Shown here: in pieces, positions 26,982 through 36,515 of the stretch
How the letters are laid out: each line of letters opens with the position of its first letter
Numbering within the stretch: the first letter of the stretch is position 1
Assembly: GCA_020636105.1 (NCBI GenBank)
Contig: JACJYL010000001.1
Span: forward strand, 3,224,001-3,288,000
Direction: 5' to 3'
Length of the DNA: 64,000 nt
From: Lewinellaceae bacterium
Lineage (GTDB): Bacteria; Bacteroidota; Bacteroidia; Chitinophagales; Saprospiraceae
Notes under the pieces: model-generated
The model's database searches: none
What the model was told of the DNA's origin: nothing
Seen by the model: only the letters and a program-made list of their open reading frames with translations
Position numbers and translations under genes: made by a program

Positions 26982-28478
26982 CTAATGATGGAACCCTGTT
27001 TTAGAATGACCTTCCAGCCACTCTAAAACAGGGATATAGTTAAACAATCGCTGCTCCCCGGGCTGTGTCTGAAGGTCAGACAATTCCTTACTGAGCTCTA
27101 TGACCAGCTGTTCTTTTTCCTTTCGTCCGGGAACTGACAGCGATCGTCTGAGAAATCTCAATAACATACTCTCCGAGCGGACAATTGCACCCTTTTTGGC
27201 AATAGCCCTGCTCGTAGCCGGTAAAAGGGAGTGGATGAATTCGTAATGCTCCAGCTCAAAATGGATCAGCAGGTTGAGTATCCTCGCATAGCGGAATATT
27301 TCCAACACGACCTCTTCCCTGGATTCCTGTAGGATAGGCAACAGCCATTCCTGGGCCTCCCTGAAACGACGGGCACCAAAACACAAAACAGCGGCCAGGT
27401 AATCCAGCGTAAATCGCTGATGCAGTTTGAGCTGGCCTTCGAATTGACGCAACTCTTTCTGAAAATCCGCCATAACCTCCATAGCTTTGGAGTAGGCCCT
27501 GTCAGAATAACAATAATTAAAAAACAACAGGTACCGCTGGTGGAATATCCGGGCTTTTATGTTTTTCACCTTGACAAAAGCCGGATTGTCCGGCAATTGC
27601 TCCAGGCGCCGCAGACCTTCTTCAAATGCCGGAATATTTTTCAAGGTCAGCTGGTCGATGATAAAATTATTGAGCGTGCTGAGGTATTGCTCCGGGTGTC
27701 GCTTATTGAACTCAACTTCCTGTTCCAAAAGATCCAGTATTCTTTTATTGTAACGGCTCGCTTCCAATGGCTCATCGCGGGTAAAGTGATAAATGGCAAT
27801 GGATTTAAAATAAAGAATTTTGTTCTGGACAGGCAGATTTTGGGGAGGTTCTTTTAAAAGAGGGTGATTCCGCCAGGCTTCCAGGGTATTGAACTCTTCC
27901 GGTTTTCCTGCTTTTTGCATCCGGATCTGCAGGTCGGATATTTCACTGAATAATCGGTTATATTCATTGCTCGCCTCCAGTGCTTTCAGGGCTTCTTTTT
28001 GTATCCTGTAAAGCGGTTGCACTTCTTTAAAAACAGATTGACTACTCTGGGTGAGCAGTAGTTGTTGGGCATTGGATACAAGCAGCAACATACCCGGCAG
28101 TTGGTATTTTTCAGCCAGCTTCTCCGCTGCCGCCAACTGTCTTTTGGCCTGATGCGTCAATTTTTTTTCGGTGAGAATTTCCGCAAATCTTACTTTTTCG
28201 AATATTTCCGCCGACTCACTTTTTTGATGGTATTGTGACAGGCGATTTAAAATAAACCGGTACAGGTAGTTTTTGTATACGGGCAGGTTTTGAACAAAAG
28301 CATTGCCACCGTATTCCGCCTTCAAAATCTCCTCGTCATAATGTTCCTGCCGGACTATTGCATCAAACAATTTTACATGTTCGGCCTGTGTGCCGGACAG
28401 TCCGAGTTTCAAATAACGCTTTTCGGACTTCGTCAGCGATTTTATCAGATCAAATAAAAACGAAGAAGGTGGTTTCAT
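26982..28478 (-). CDS. Helical repeat protein of unknown function
   Basis: 498 residues, no signal peptide, almost entirely alpha-helical with many Leu-Leu and Glu-Lys heptads and TPR-like pairs (for example LTHQAKRQLAAAEKLAEKYQ, and AVLCFGARRFREAQEWLLPIL). It starts MKPPSSFLFDLIKSLTKSEKRYLKLGL, an N-terminal signature of a Bacteroidota-specific protein group I have no name for. Likely a scaffold. The first 60 residues could form a small helical bundle. Convergent with the DUF5916 gene, 43 bp apart. Confidence 0.6.
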   Translation of the reverse strand: MKPPSSFLFDLIKSLTKSEKRYLKLGLSGTQAEHVKLFDAIVRQEHYDEEILKAEYGGNAFVQNLPVYKNYLYRFILNRLSQYHQKSESAEIFEKVRFAEILTEKKLTHQAKRQLAAAEKLAEKYQLPGMLLLVSNAQQLLLTQSSQSVFKEVQPLYRIQKEALKALEASNEYNRLFSEISDLQIRMQKAGKPEEFNTLEAWRNHPLLKEPPQNLPVQNKILYFKSIAIYHFTRDEPLEASRYNKRILDLLEQEVEFNKRHPEQYLSTLNNFIIDQLTLKNIPAFEEGLRRLEQLPDNPAFVKVKNIKARIFHQRYLLFFNYCYSDRAYSKAMEVMADFQKELRQFEGQLKLHQRFTLDYLAAVLCFGARRFREAQEWLLPILQESREEVVLEIFRYARILNLLIHFELEHYEFIHSLLPATSRAIAKKGAIVRSESMLLRFLRRSLSVPGRKEKEQLVIELSKELSDLQTQPGEQRLFNYIPVLEWLEGHSKTGFHH

Positions 28479-28580
28479 TGGATAATAGAAACTTAATTTA
28501 TAAATGACATATTTATTGTAAAATAAGGATTTTTTGTTAAAAAATTAATTTTAGAAACAAAATAATAAAATATCTTTCAT

Positions 28581-28611
28581 TTTGAACAATTTTGTCGTGG
28601 GCTTACTTTTG
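28581..28611 (+). promoter_or_regulatory. Promoter of the propeller-protein gene
   Basis: TACTTTTG (28604-28611) fits TAnnTTTG. A TTTG -33 element at 28581-28584 stands 19 bp upstream, the usual Bacteroidota spacing. Confidence 0.65.
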
Positions 28612-28643
28612 AACCGTTATTCATTCAAAAACACGCTTTCCCC

Positions 28644-30842
28644 ATGATAAAAATTATGAAATTCACAGGTATGAAATATTACACTTTACTACTTTTAGCC
28701 GTTTTGAGCACCTTTAATTCATTTGCTCAACTGGCCGATCCCGAAAACTGGAAATTTTTTCAATCCACCCAAAAAGTGAATACTGTGCTGGAAGACGGTG
28801 ATGAACTGTGGTATGGAACCGAACACGGACTGGTGGTTCTCAACAAAGAGACCATGGAACAAACTTTTTACAACAAATACAATTCCGGGATCCCTTCCGA
28901 GGATGTGAAAGCCATCGTAAAAATCGGGGACACCAAATGGATCGGCACCTATGATCTCATCCTTTTACAAATCGAAGGCGACGACTGGACCACGGTTCAG
29001 ATTCCCATTGACGAATCACAATTACAGGTCAATGAAATGCCAAGATTGTATTGTATGAAGGCGGACCAGGAAGGCAACCTCTGGATAGGAACCAATTACG
29101 GAGTTGTAAAATACGATGGGGAAGTCTTTGAGATCATCAACTACAACAACACCCCGGAACTCGATAATACTTTCCAGGATGTATGGGCCATTGAAACCGA
29201 TGAAGCCAATAACCTGTATTTTTCCAGTTTTGAATTGTACCGTTACAGCGAAGGAGCGTTCACTAACCTTTCGGATGGGGATTTCAATCTTTTCGCCTAT
29301 GGTGATCCACGATTGTGCTATGGCGGCGGAAAGCTTTGGTACAGCACTTTTAGTCTTCATATCGCCTGGTACGATGTTAACGAAGGCTGGCATTTCCTGC
29401 CCCAGGATTCACTGCCAAACAGCCTCCTTAACGGAATTTCCTCCGACCAGGAAGGCAAACCTTATTTTTATTACCAATACGGCGGCATTTACAAATACGA
29501 AAACGAGTCCATGACTGTTACCGCCAACGATATTACAGACCAGGGCGGGATCGATATCCAGAGCCTGCTGTTTGACAACGAAAATAATATGTGGGCGAGC
29601 AGCAAGGCTGGTTTTTATACCAATAGAACCGGGGAAATCCGTTCCGGTATACTGGGAGATACGCCATTGAGAACCAACACAGTTAGTTTCATCACCGAGG
29701 ACAAAAACGGGACCATTTTCATGATCAACGATTACAACAACATTTTGTCCTACGACTACATCCAGGGCTGGAGCACTGTTGAATTGCCGGAGGTAAGCGT
29801 CAACATTTCGGTGTACGGAATTGTATTTGACAGTCAGAATGAAATGTGGATCAGCACCACCTATGGTCTGTTCCATTTCGACGGAGCCGAATGGGAGATC
29901 TTCAACAGTCAAACCGACCCCTCCGTTCCGTTCGCCAGTTGTTATAAAATGGAAATCGACCAGAATGACCGCAAATGGATGGTGGTTCCGGGAGGCATGC
30001 TCGCCAAACTCGATGGGGATACCTGGACGGTTTACGACGCCGGCGACATTCCCTGGGAAACCTACCTGATCGACATTGAGGTGGATCAAAACGACAATGT
30101 ATGGGTCGCTGATTCGGAAGGGCACTTATTTCGCATCAACCAGGACGGTTCGTATGACCAGATCAATGTCAACTCCATTATCCTGACAGAATACACAAGG
30201 GTTCAGAGCATTTATTTTGACAAAAACAACACCCCCTGGATCGTCACCAATTACAACGACGGACATCAGGTTTACAGACTGGATGGGGAGACCTGGGTGG
30301 AACTGGAGGACGATTCAGACGATATTTATTACAACGGATTCATTACCGAGAATGAAACCGGCATCTATTTTGGTTCCTATAAAGACATTGTTCATCTGGC
30401 CAATGACGGAAGCATCGACCTCATTTCGACAGAAAATTCCCTGCTGCCCGACCAAACGACAGGAACCCTGTTTATGGACAGCCAAAACAGTCTTTGGGCG
30501 CTCAGTTACAATCTCGGTTTAAGTCTCTACAATGCAACGGGATTCACCCTGACTGATATTAAAGATATTTCAGAGGAGGCATGCGCCGTAAAATGGCAAG
30601 CTTATCCAATTCCCGCAACCCAGGGGGTTACGATCGAAGCGGTGCATACTTCTTTTTTTGTCGGACAATCGATCCCTTTGACCCTTATGGATGTGCAGGG
30701 AAAGGTCGTTTTTGCCGAAAAGGTTCAGGTTACCGGCCCAAACAGGATTTCCGTCAACTTGGATGTTTCCTCTTTTCCCAATGGTTTTTATTACATCCAG
30801 GCGGGTAGTCTTGCTGTCCAGCCCATTGTTATCCACAGGTAG
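28644..30842 (+). CDS. Secreted beta-propeller protein with T9SS domain
   Basis: 732 residues, with possible starts at 28644, 28656 and 28671. The signal peptide MKYYTLLLLAVLSTFNSFAQ supports any of these, with cleavage before LADPEN. Residues 25-640 contain repeated two-component-regulator propeller units (LWYGTEHGLVVLNKETM, LWIGTNYGVVKYDGE, MWISTTYGLFHFDGAEW), each ending in a W-x-hydrophobic-G-T turn. The last 90 residues form a T9SS sorting domain (AYPIPATQGVTIEA, VSSFPNGFYYIQA). Unlike the sensor kinases carrying this propeller, there is no membrane helix, kinase or response-regulator domain, so it is probably a surface-exposed binding protein. Confidence 0.85.
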   Translation: MIKIMKFTGMKYYTLLLLAVLSTFNSFAQLADPENWKFFQSTQKVNTVLEDGDELWYGTEHGLVVLNKETMEQTFYNKYNSGIPSEDVKAIVKIGDTKWIGTYDLILLQIEGDDWTTVQIPIDESQLQVNEMPRLYCMKADQEGNLWIGTNYGVVKYDGEVFEIINYNNTPELDNTFQDVWAIETDEANNLYFSSFELYRYSEGAFTNLSDGDFNLFAYGDPRLCYGGGKLWYSTFSLHIAWYDVNEGWHFLPQDSLPNSLLNGISSDQEGKPYFYYQYGGIYKYENESMTVTANDITDQGGIDIQSLLFDNENNMWASSKAGFYTNRTGEIRSGILGDTPLRTNTVSFITEDKNGTIFMINDYNNILSYDYIQGWSTVELPEVSVNISVYGIVFDSQNEMWISTTYGLFHFDGAEWEIFNSQTDPSVPFASCYKMEIDQNDRKWMVVPGGMLAKLDGDTWTVYDAGDIPWETYLIDIEVDQNDNVWVADSEGHLFRINQDGSYDQINVNSIILTEYTRVQSIYFDKNNTPWIVTNYNDGHQVYRLDGETWVELEDDSDDIYYNGFITENETGIYFGSYKDIVHLANDGSIDLISTENSLLPDQTTGTLFMDSQNSLWALSYNLGLSLYNATGFTLTDIKDISEEACAVKWQAYPIPATQGVTIEAVHTSFFVGQSIPLTLMDVQGKVVFAEKVQVTGPNRISVNLDVSSFPNGFYYIQAGSLAVQPIVIHR

Positions 30843-30853
30843 CTGATATGAAT

Positions 30854-30904
30854 GCATCAAAAAAAGCCGCTATGAAAGTTAATCCATAGCGGCTTTTTTG
30901 ATGC
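30854..30904. terminator. Bidirectional terminator, copy 1
   Basis: Twenty-base arms GCATCAAAAAAAGCCGCTATG (left, one extra A) and CATAGCGGCTTTTTTGATGC pair across a 10-nt loop, with A- and T-tracts on both sides. The 41-bp core 30859-30899 is identical to 31657-31697. It serves the propeller gene on the plus strand and the VapBC unit on the minus strand. Confidence 0.9.
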
Positions 30905-30929
30905 GTAACCCCCTGGTTTTATTTCCTAC

Positions 30930-31331
30930 TTAGAAGGCAACCCAATTTTCAATTTCAAGCCCCTCAAAACGTGATAAATGTTTTTGATTATTCGTAACCA
31001 TGATCATTTCATGTTGTACAGCAGCCACGCCAATCAACAAATCAAAATCAGGAATGATTTTTCCACTTTTTTTCAATCTTGCTTTCTCCTGGCCAAATAA
31101 TTCTAAAGAATTATAAATAGGAACAACATCAAATAGAGCATTCATTTTGGAAACTTCTTTAATATGTTTTTCCTTATGCTCGCTATTGAAGGCTCCATAA
31201 AAAAGCTCCCCAATAGTAATCTCCGAAATATAACAATTAGCGATTCCAACCTCTTGTATTTTTTCTTTAACTTTTTGATGGCCTTTAAGAAAGAAAATAC
31301 AAATATCTGTATCAAGCAGGTAATTACTCAT
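30930..31331 (-). CDS. vapC: PIN-domain toxin, VapC type
   Basis: 133 residues. PIN proteins are Mg-dependent RNases that act as the toxin of VapBC pairs. The acidic site is readable: Asp7 in YLLDTDI, Glu in ISEITIGEL, Asp in PDFDLLIG, and a final acidic/Asn position in TNNQKHLSRF. The C-terminal GLEIENW motif is typical of VapC. The gene starts 2 bp after its upstream partner. It probably cleaves a tRNA or rRNA, but the target cannot be read from the sequence. Located between two copies of a terminator. Confidence 0.9.
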   Translation of the reverse strand: MSNYLLDTDICIFFLKGHQKVKEKIQEVGIANCYISEITIGELFYGAFNSEHKEKHIKEVSKMNALFDVVPIYNSLELFGQEKARLKKSGKIIPDFDLLIGVAAVQHEMIMVTNNQKHLSRFEGLEIENWVAF

Positions 31332-31333
31332 AT

Positions 31334-31576
31334 TTAACTGTCAAATGAAATTTCTTTATCAGAAATTGACCGACTTTTGTAAAGGTCATTGATCAATTCC
31401 TGATCTATATCATTCCAGGCGCCAAACAATTCATCGAGAAGTTTTCGTTTTTCCTCATCAGATTTTTTAAAACCATGTTTAATACTTTCTGTAAGTCTGG
31501 CAATAAGCTCTAGCTTAACCTCTATTTCCAGTGGTTCTATCATTTGCCAATACCTTGATATGATAAAATTTTCCAT
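31334..31576 (-). CDS. Putative antitoxin partner of VapC
   Basis: 80 residues from MENFIISRYW at 31576; the upstream extension to 31630 is unlikely. Its position just before vapC (2-bp gap), small size and acidic C-terminus (DDxLFGAW..., SDKEISFDS) make it the antitoxin by context. No clear AbrB, RHH or Phd domain was recognised; the N-terminus LEIEVKLELIARLTESI suggests a helical fold of the kind seen in uncharacterised PIN-associated antitoxins. Confidence 0.7.
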   Translation of the reverse strand: MENFIISRYWQMIEPLEIEVKLELIARLTESIKHGFKKSDEEKRKLLDELFGAWNDIDQELINDLYKSRSISDKEISFDS

Positions 31577-31656
31577 TTTCAATAATTCTGTATTGCAAAC
31601 AAAGATACAATTAGTTAAGTTCCTTGTCAATAATTTTCCTTTTCAAAAAACCGACA

Positions 31657-31697
31657 AAAAAAGCCGCTATGAAAGTTAATCCATAGCGGCTTTTTTA
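31657..31697. terminator. Bidirectional terminator, copy 2
   Basis: Identical over 41 bp to 30859-30899. It stands directly after the efflux permease stop codon (31714) on the minus strand, so it ends the efflux operon. Confidence 0.9.
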
Positions 31698-31713
31698 TAT
31701 CTATTCAAAAAGT

Positions 31714-34700
31714 CTATCTGCTAAATTTCTGTTTTACCCCCAACTTAAGGCGATAAGCCAGCCAGTACATGGCCGGTACCACTACCAAAGTAAGGAAGGT
31801 GGCAAACACGAGACCGTAGATCACCGTCCAGGCCATGGTTCCCCAGAATTTGGCGTTATCTCCACCGACAAAATACTGAGGATCGAGGTCCGTGATGAAG
31901 GTGAAGAAGTTAAAGTTAAACCCGATCGCCAAAGGAATCAATCCCAAAACGGTTGTAATCGCAGTGAGCAATACCGGTCGAAGTCGGGTGGCACCTCCTT
32001 CCACAATGGCATGTTTAACGTCTTCAAGGCTCAAATCCATGGAATCTTCAAGGCCGAGCTCCTGGGCCTTTCGTTTGATCACCAGGTTGATGTAATCAAT
32101 TAAAACGATGGCGTTGTTTACCACGATTCCCGCAAGAGAGATGATCCCTACACCGGTCATGACGATTCCGATATTCATTCCTGTGGTAATGTACCCGAGG
32201 AATACACCAATGGTACTAAACAACACAGACATCATGATGATAAAGGGCGAAATAATGGAGTTAAACTGTGCCACGATAATGAGGAAGATCCCAAAAACCG
32301 CCAACATCAGGGCTCCGCTCAGGAAGCTCATCTCTTCTGCCATTTCCTCCTGCTCACCGGTAAATTTATAACTAAACCCAGCTGGCATCGGATATTCTTC
32401 CATATAACTCCTGAGTTCCGCGACCACCTCGTTAGGGTTGGCATCAGCCAATACATTGGAATACACCGTAATCAATCGATCCTGTTCTTTACGGTTGATG
32501 GAATTATAAGAGGACGAATAACTCACACTGGCTACGGCAGAGATCGGTACCTGGCTGATCCGGCCGTTAGACGGGCTCCGGAAAGTAATTTTTTGATTGA
32601 GTATCTGATCGATGTTGTTTCTGTATTTCTCTGAAACCCTCAACTGGATCGGATAATCATCTTCTCCCAATTTGAATTTGGAGATTTCCTTCCCAAAAAC
32701 AGCCGTTCTGATCACATTGGCAATGGCATAGGTGGAAGCCCCGTAACGAGATGCTGCTTCCCTGTCTATATTGACGATAAGTTCAGGCTTTCCTATTTTT
32801 ACATCAGCCTTGAGCTTTTCCACCCCGGGCACGTTTTTGCTGTTTAGGTAAGCAATCACATCCCCGGACAAAGTCGCCAAACCATCGATATCATTACCCT
32901 GCAATTCGATATTGATCGGCTTACCCGTTGGAGGTCCGTTCTGGTTTTGATCCACGATGATCTGAACGCCCGGATACCCCTTCACCGCCTCACGAATCTT
33001 ATCCATTACTTCGACCGTAGAAATCCCCTTCCTTTCCTGGTCGGGAACAAAAGCAACGGTAAGCCTTGCTTTGTTTGGTGTTGCAGAAAACGTTGGCACA
33101 TCGTTCGGGTCCGAGGTATTCTCTCCGATTTGGGCCAACATCGCCTCCACAATAGAATAATAAGGTCCGATCACCCCTTCAATTTTATCTTCGATTTCAC
33201 GCATCAACTGATCCGTAGCTTCTATATCCATTCCTTCCGGCAATTCCACAAATGCATTGACATATAGCGGATCCGTCTTTGGAAAAAGTTCTACTTTTGG
33301 TGGAAATACCCCAAGCAACACAAAAGAGAAGATCATCAGTAAAAAAGTTCCCACAAACGTCAGGGTCGGATTGATCCCCTTCAACGCAAACCGGATGAAC
33401 CAGTCATAGACATTTTCAAGCAACGGCAGCAATTTATCCTGGAAGTAAAAGGCCGCACTCCTGAGAAAGAAAATATTAGACAAGGTTACCAGGATGACAA
33501 TCCCGAGAATATTTCTTAACCACATTACCCCCCCAAAATGGGCTAAAATAGCGATGACAAACATAACTGCCACACCAATGAGATTGTTTTTACGTTTTCT
33601 TTTTTTGACTTCAGGCGTTTGTTTTTCATCAATTTTCATAAACCTGGAAGTAAACACAGGATTCACAACAAGCGCCACGAAAAGAGAGGAAGTCAACACT
33701 ACAATGAGGGTGACGGGCATATATCCCATAAACTCTCCCATCAGCCCAGGCCAGAAGGCCAACGGCACGAATGCAGCCAAAGTGGTGGCTGTTGACGCGA
33801 TAATAGGCACCGCAACTTCGCTGGTTCCGTATTTCGCCGCGTCGATCCGCGAATAGCCGTTTTGCATATATCGATATATATTTTCAACGACCACAATCGC
33901 ATTATCCACCAACATACCCAGTGCGAGGATGAGGGAGAACAGCACAATCATATTCATGGTATAACCGATAGCACTCAAAACCATGATCCCCAGCAACATA
34001 GACAAAGGAATGGCCATTCCCACAAACATGGCATTACGCAATCCCAGGAAGAACAACAATATCAATACCACCAGTATCACCCCGGAAATGATCCCGTTCT
34101 CAAGGTTGGAAACCGTATTGCGGATCTGAACCGACTGATCGTTGAAAAACTGTACTTTGAGGTCTGCTGGCAAGTCGGTTTTCATGGCCGCCATAACCGT
34201 AGATTTGATCTTGTCGGAAGCATCCAGCAGGTTTTCTCCCTTTTCCTTAATCACGTCCAGGGAAACGACCGGCAATTTATCCGACCTGGCAATACTTTTT
34301 TGATCTTCATAACCGAATTTCACCTGAGCAATATCTTTCAGGTAAACGGGCAGCTGATTCTCACTTTTGATGATAATATTTTCGAGTTCTTCAGCAGATT
34401 TCACTTCTCCCACCACCCGGATAGAGCGACGGAAATCATTGACCACCAGCTCACCGCCCGACATATTCAAGTTCTCCGACTTAATAGCATTTTCAATATC
34501 TCCAAAAGACACCTCCAGGGATTCCATCTTGGGAATATCCACTTCGATTGACATCTCTCTATCCTGTATCCCTTTTATGTCAACGCTGGCAATTTCTTTA
34601 ATGTCTTCGATTTCATCTTCCAGGAATTCGGCATACCCTCTCAGTTCATCGCTCGTAAAATCCCCTGAAAGGTTAACGGTCATGATGGGCAATTCCGAAA

Positions 34701-35142
34701 GATCCACATCGATGACCTCCGGCTCCTTGGTCAAATCAGTAGGAAGATTTTGCTTGGATTTATCCACCGCATCCTTAACCTTACGGATAGCTTCATCAAT
34801 ATTCGTTTCGGTGGAAAATTCCACAACGATCAGCGAAAAATCCTGAACCGAAGAAGAGGTCAAATCCGTTATTTCTGAAATTTGAGACAATTCTTTTTCA
34901 ATGGGTCGTGTCACCAGGTTCTCGATATCGGCTGCCGAATTTCCGAAATAAACCGTATTCACGAAAATGGTAGGAAAGGAAATTTCGGGAAAAGACTCTT
35001 TGGGCGTGGTCGTGTAGGCCCGCAGCCCAAAGATCACAATCATACCCGTAATAAGGAAGACGCTGGTAGCATTATCCACTGCCAGTGTGGTCAGTCCAAA
35101 CTGGCGCAGGCCTTCTTTTATTTTATCAGTTATTTTATTCAT
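31714..35142 (-). CDS. RND efflux permease
   Basis: 1142 residues, the inner-membrane pump of a tripartite efflux system. Features include the N-terminal helix and the periplasmic porter repeat (YFGNSAADIENLVTRPIEKEL), the central TM4 motif LGMLVDNAIVVVENIYR containing the proton-relay aspartates, the second-half counterpart GIVVNNAIVLIDYINL and the twelve-helix layout around about 340-560 and 870-1120. The family (AcrB/MexB and HAE1) is proton driven. About 100 residues longer than AcrB, mainly through inserted loops and an extra hydrophobic stretch near 520-570. Last gene of the TetR operon; substrate unknown. Confidence 0.93.
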   Translation of the reverse strand: MNKITDKIKEGLRQFGLTTLAVDNATSVFLITGMIVIFGLRAYTTTPKESFPEISFPTIFVNTVYFGNSAADIENLVTRPIEKELSQISEITDLTSSSVQDFSLIVVEFSTETNIDEAIRKVKDAVDKSKQNLPTDLTKEPEVIDVDLSELPIMTVNLSGDFTSDELRGYAEFLEDEIEDIKEIASVDIKGIQDREMSIEVDIPKMESLEVSFGDIENAIKSENLNMSGGELVVNDFRRSIRVVGEVKSAEELENIIIKSENQLPVYLKDIAQVKFGYEDQKSIARSDKLPVVSLDVIKEKGENLLDASDKIKSTVMAAMKTDLPADLKVQFFNDQSVQIRNTVSNLENGIISGVILVVLILLFFLGLRNAMFVGMAIPLSMLLGIMVLSAIGYTMNMIVLFSLILALGMLVDNAIVVVENIYRYMQNGYSRIDAAKYGTSEVAVPIIASTATTLAAFVPLAFWPGLMGEFMGYMPVTLIVVLTSSLFVALVVNPVFTSRFMKIDEKQTPEVKKRKRKNNLIGVAVMFVIAILAHFGGVMWLRNILGIVILVTLSNIFFLRSAAFYFQDKLLPLLENVYDWFIRFALKGINPTLTFVGTFLLMIFSFVLLGVFPPKVELFPKTDPLYVNAFVELPEGMDIEATDQLMREIEDKIEGVIGPYYSIVEAMLAQIGENTSDPNDVPTFSATPNKARLTVAFVPDQERKGISTVEVMDKIREAVKGYPGVQIIVDQNQNGPPTGKPINIELQGNDIDGLATLSGDVIAYLNSKNVPGVEKLKADVKIGKPELIVNIDREAASRYGASTYAIANVIRTAVFGKEISKFKLGEDDYPIQLRVSEKYRNNIDQILNQKITFRSPSNGRISQVPISAVASVSYSSSYNSINRKEQDRLITVYSNVLADANPNEVVAELRSYMEEYPMPAGFSYKFTGEQEEMAEEMSFLSGALMLAVFGIFLIIVAQFNSIISPFIIMMSVLFSTIGVFLGYITTGMNIGIVMTGVGIISLAGIVVNNAIVLIDYINLVIKRKAQELGLEDSMDLSLEDVKHAIVEGGATRLRPVLLTAITTVLGLIPLAIGFNFNFFTFITDLDPQYFVGGDNAKFWGTMAWTVIYGLVFATFLTLVVVPAMYWLAYRLKLGVKQKFSR

Positions 35143-35216
35143 TTTGAATATTTTATAAAGTATTCAACCGCCTGTTGAGGCAAGCCTGACCTATTCAATT
35201 AAAAAAATCGGATCCT

Positions 35217-36359
35217 TTAGATCGCTTCAATGGCCGCCCCATTCAACAATCCCCGGGCACCTTCAACAATGATGATTTCATTGCCTTCAAGACCTTCCTT
35301 GATCAGAATATTTCCGTCGTAGCTCTCCCCTGTTTTTACATAAACTTTTTTCGCTTTGTTGTTTTCTGCGATCAGGATATAATCTTTCCCGCCAATTTCC
35401 TGTTGGACGAGTTCGATGGGAACGGTTATAGCTTTGTCAACGGTAAGGTCATTGATTTTTGCCAGAGCGAGCAGGTTGGGTTTCATCATCGTAGCATTCC
35501 CCCCATTCAGGGCCAATTCAATCGGCAACGTCCTGTTTCCTGAGTTGATCACATTACCAATAAGGTTTACCGGTAAGGTCAGATCCTTATCCAGAGCAGG
35601 AAAATGCACCTCAATACGTTCTCCTTTCTTGACTGACGTCAGGTATTTTTCAGGGAGATCGACCACCACTTTCAGGTTAGACATATTGATCATCATAATG
35701 ATCGGCATCCCCGGAGAAGCGAGTTCTCCGCTCTGGAGTACCACGCGTTGAACTTCTCCTGAAACCGGGGCATAAACATTGGTCTTTTTCAGCTGCAGGT
35801 TGAGCAATTCGAGGTTTTTATTCAGGCGGTCCACATTGTTTTTGGCTTGAAGGAACTGAATTTCAGACCCTATCTGCTGATCCCATAAACGCTTTTGACG
35901 TTCGTAAACCGTTTGTGCCAGTTCAATACCCGTTTCCAGTTCAGCGATCTGTTTTTTGGTCGCCTCCGGATCAATAGTAGCAATTAGCTGCCCCTTTCTC
36001 ACCGCCTGGCCTTCCTTTACGTTAAGCGACAAAATACGTCCTGGCACTTCAGCGGAAACGTCAACATAATCATCAGCCGTAACGGTTCCCTGTACTTCTA
36101 CATAGTGATAAAAATCTTTTCTTTCCAATGGAGCCGTTTTAACCAACGCCTTTTCTTCCTGCCTGGAAGATGGGTCTTGTTGGAAAATAGCCTGGTCCAG
36201 TGAGTCGATAAACGAAGCCAGTGCTTTCGCTTCCGCACGTTTGGTTTTCAAAAGCGCTTTTTTTGCCGCGATATCTTCAGGAATCACATTTCCTTCCTGT
36301 TCCTGGCTACAGGAAACCAGTAAAAATGCCACCAAAAGTGTGCTGATCAAATATTTCAT
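35217..36359 (-). CDS. RND periplasmic adaptor (membrane fusion protein)
   Basis: 380 residues from MKYLISTLLVAF, the lipobox ending VSC. The adaptor links the RND pump to the TolC channel. Visible are the barrel-sandwich segments (GTVTADDYVDVSAEVPGRIL, APVSGEVQRVVLQSGELASPG), the coiled-coil hairpin between them (QLETGIELAQTVYERQKRLWDQ ... NLQLKKTN-like, around 125-205) and the beta-barrel and membrane-proximal domains. Between TolC and pump genes, 74 bp upstream of the permease. Confidence 0.92.
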   Translation of the reverse strand: MKYLISTLLVAFLLVSCSQEQEGNVIPEDIAAKKALLKTKRAEAKALASFIDSLDQAIFQQDPSSRQEEKALVKTAPLERKDFYHYVEVQGTVTADDYVDVSAEVPGRILSLNVKEGQAVRKGQLIATIDPEATKKQIAELETGIELAQTVYERQKRLWDQQIGSEIQFLQAKNNVDRLNKNLELLNLQLKKTNVYAPVSGEVQRVVLQSGELASPGMPIIMMINMSNLKVVVDLPEKYLTSVKKGERIEVHFPALDKDLTLPVNLIGNVINSGNRTLPIELALNGGNATMMKPNLLALAKINDLTVDKAITVPIELVQQEIGGKDYILIAENNKAKKVYVKTGESYDGNILIKEGLEGNEIIIVEGARGLLNGAAIEAI

Positions 36360-36515
36360 TTGTTTAAAAATTATGGTCATTTCTTCTATAAATTAATTTA
36401 TGGACAATTTTTTATTCAAGGTATTAAGGATTCAAGATCCTTTGGGTAGCTCCTTTCAATATCAAATCCTTGTTTCATTCAATCATTGTAGCATCAAACC
36501 ATTGCTGCATTACTC

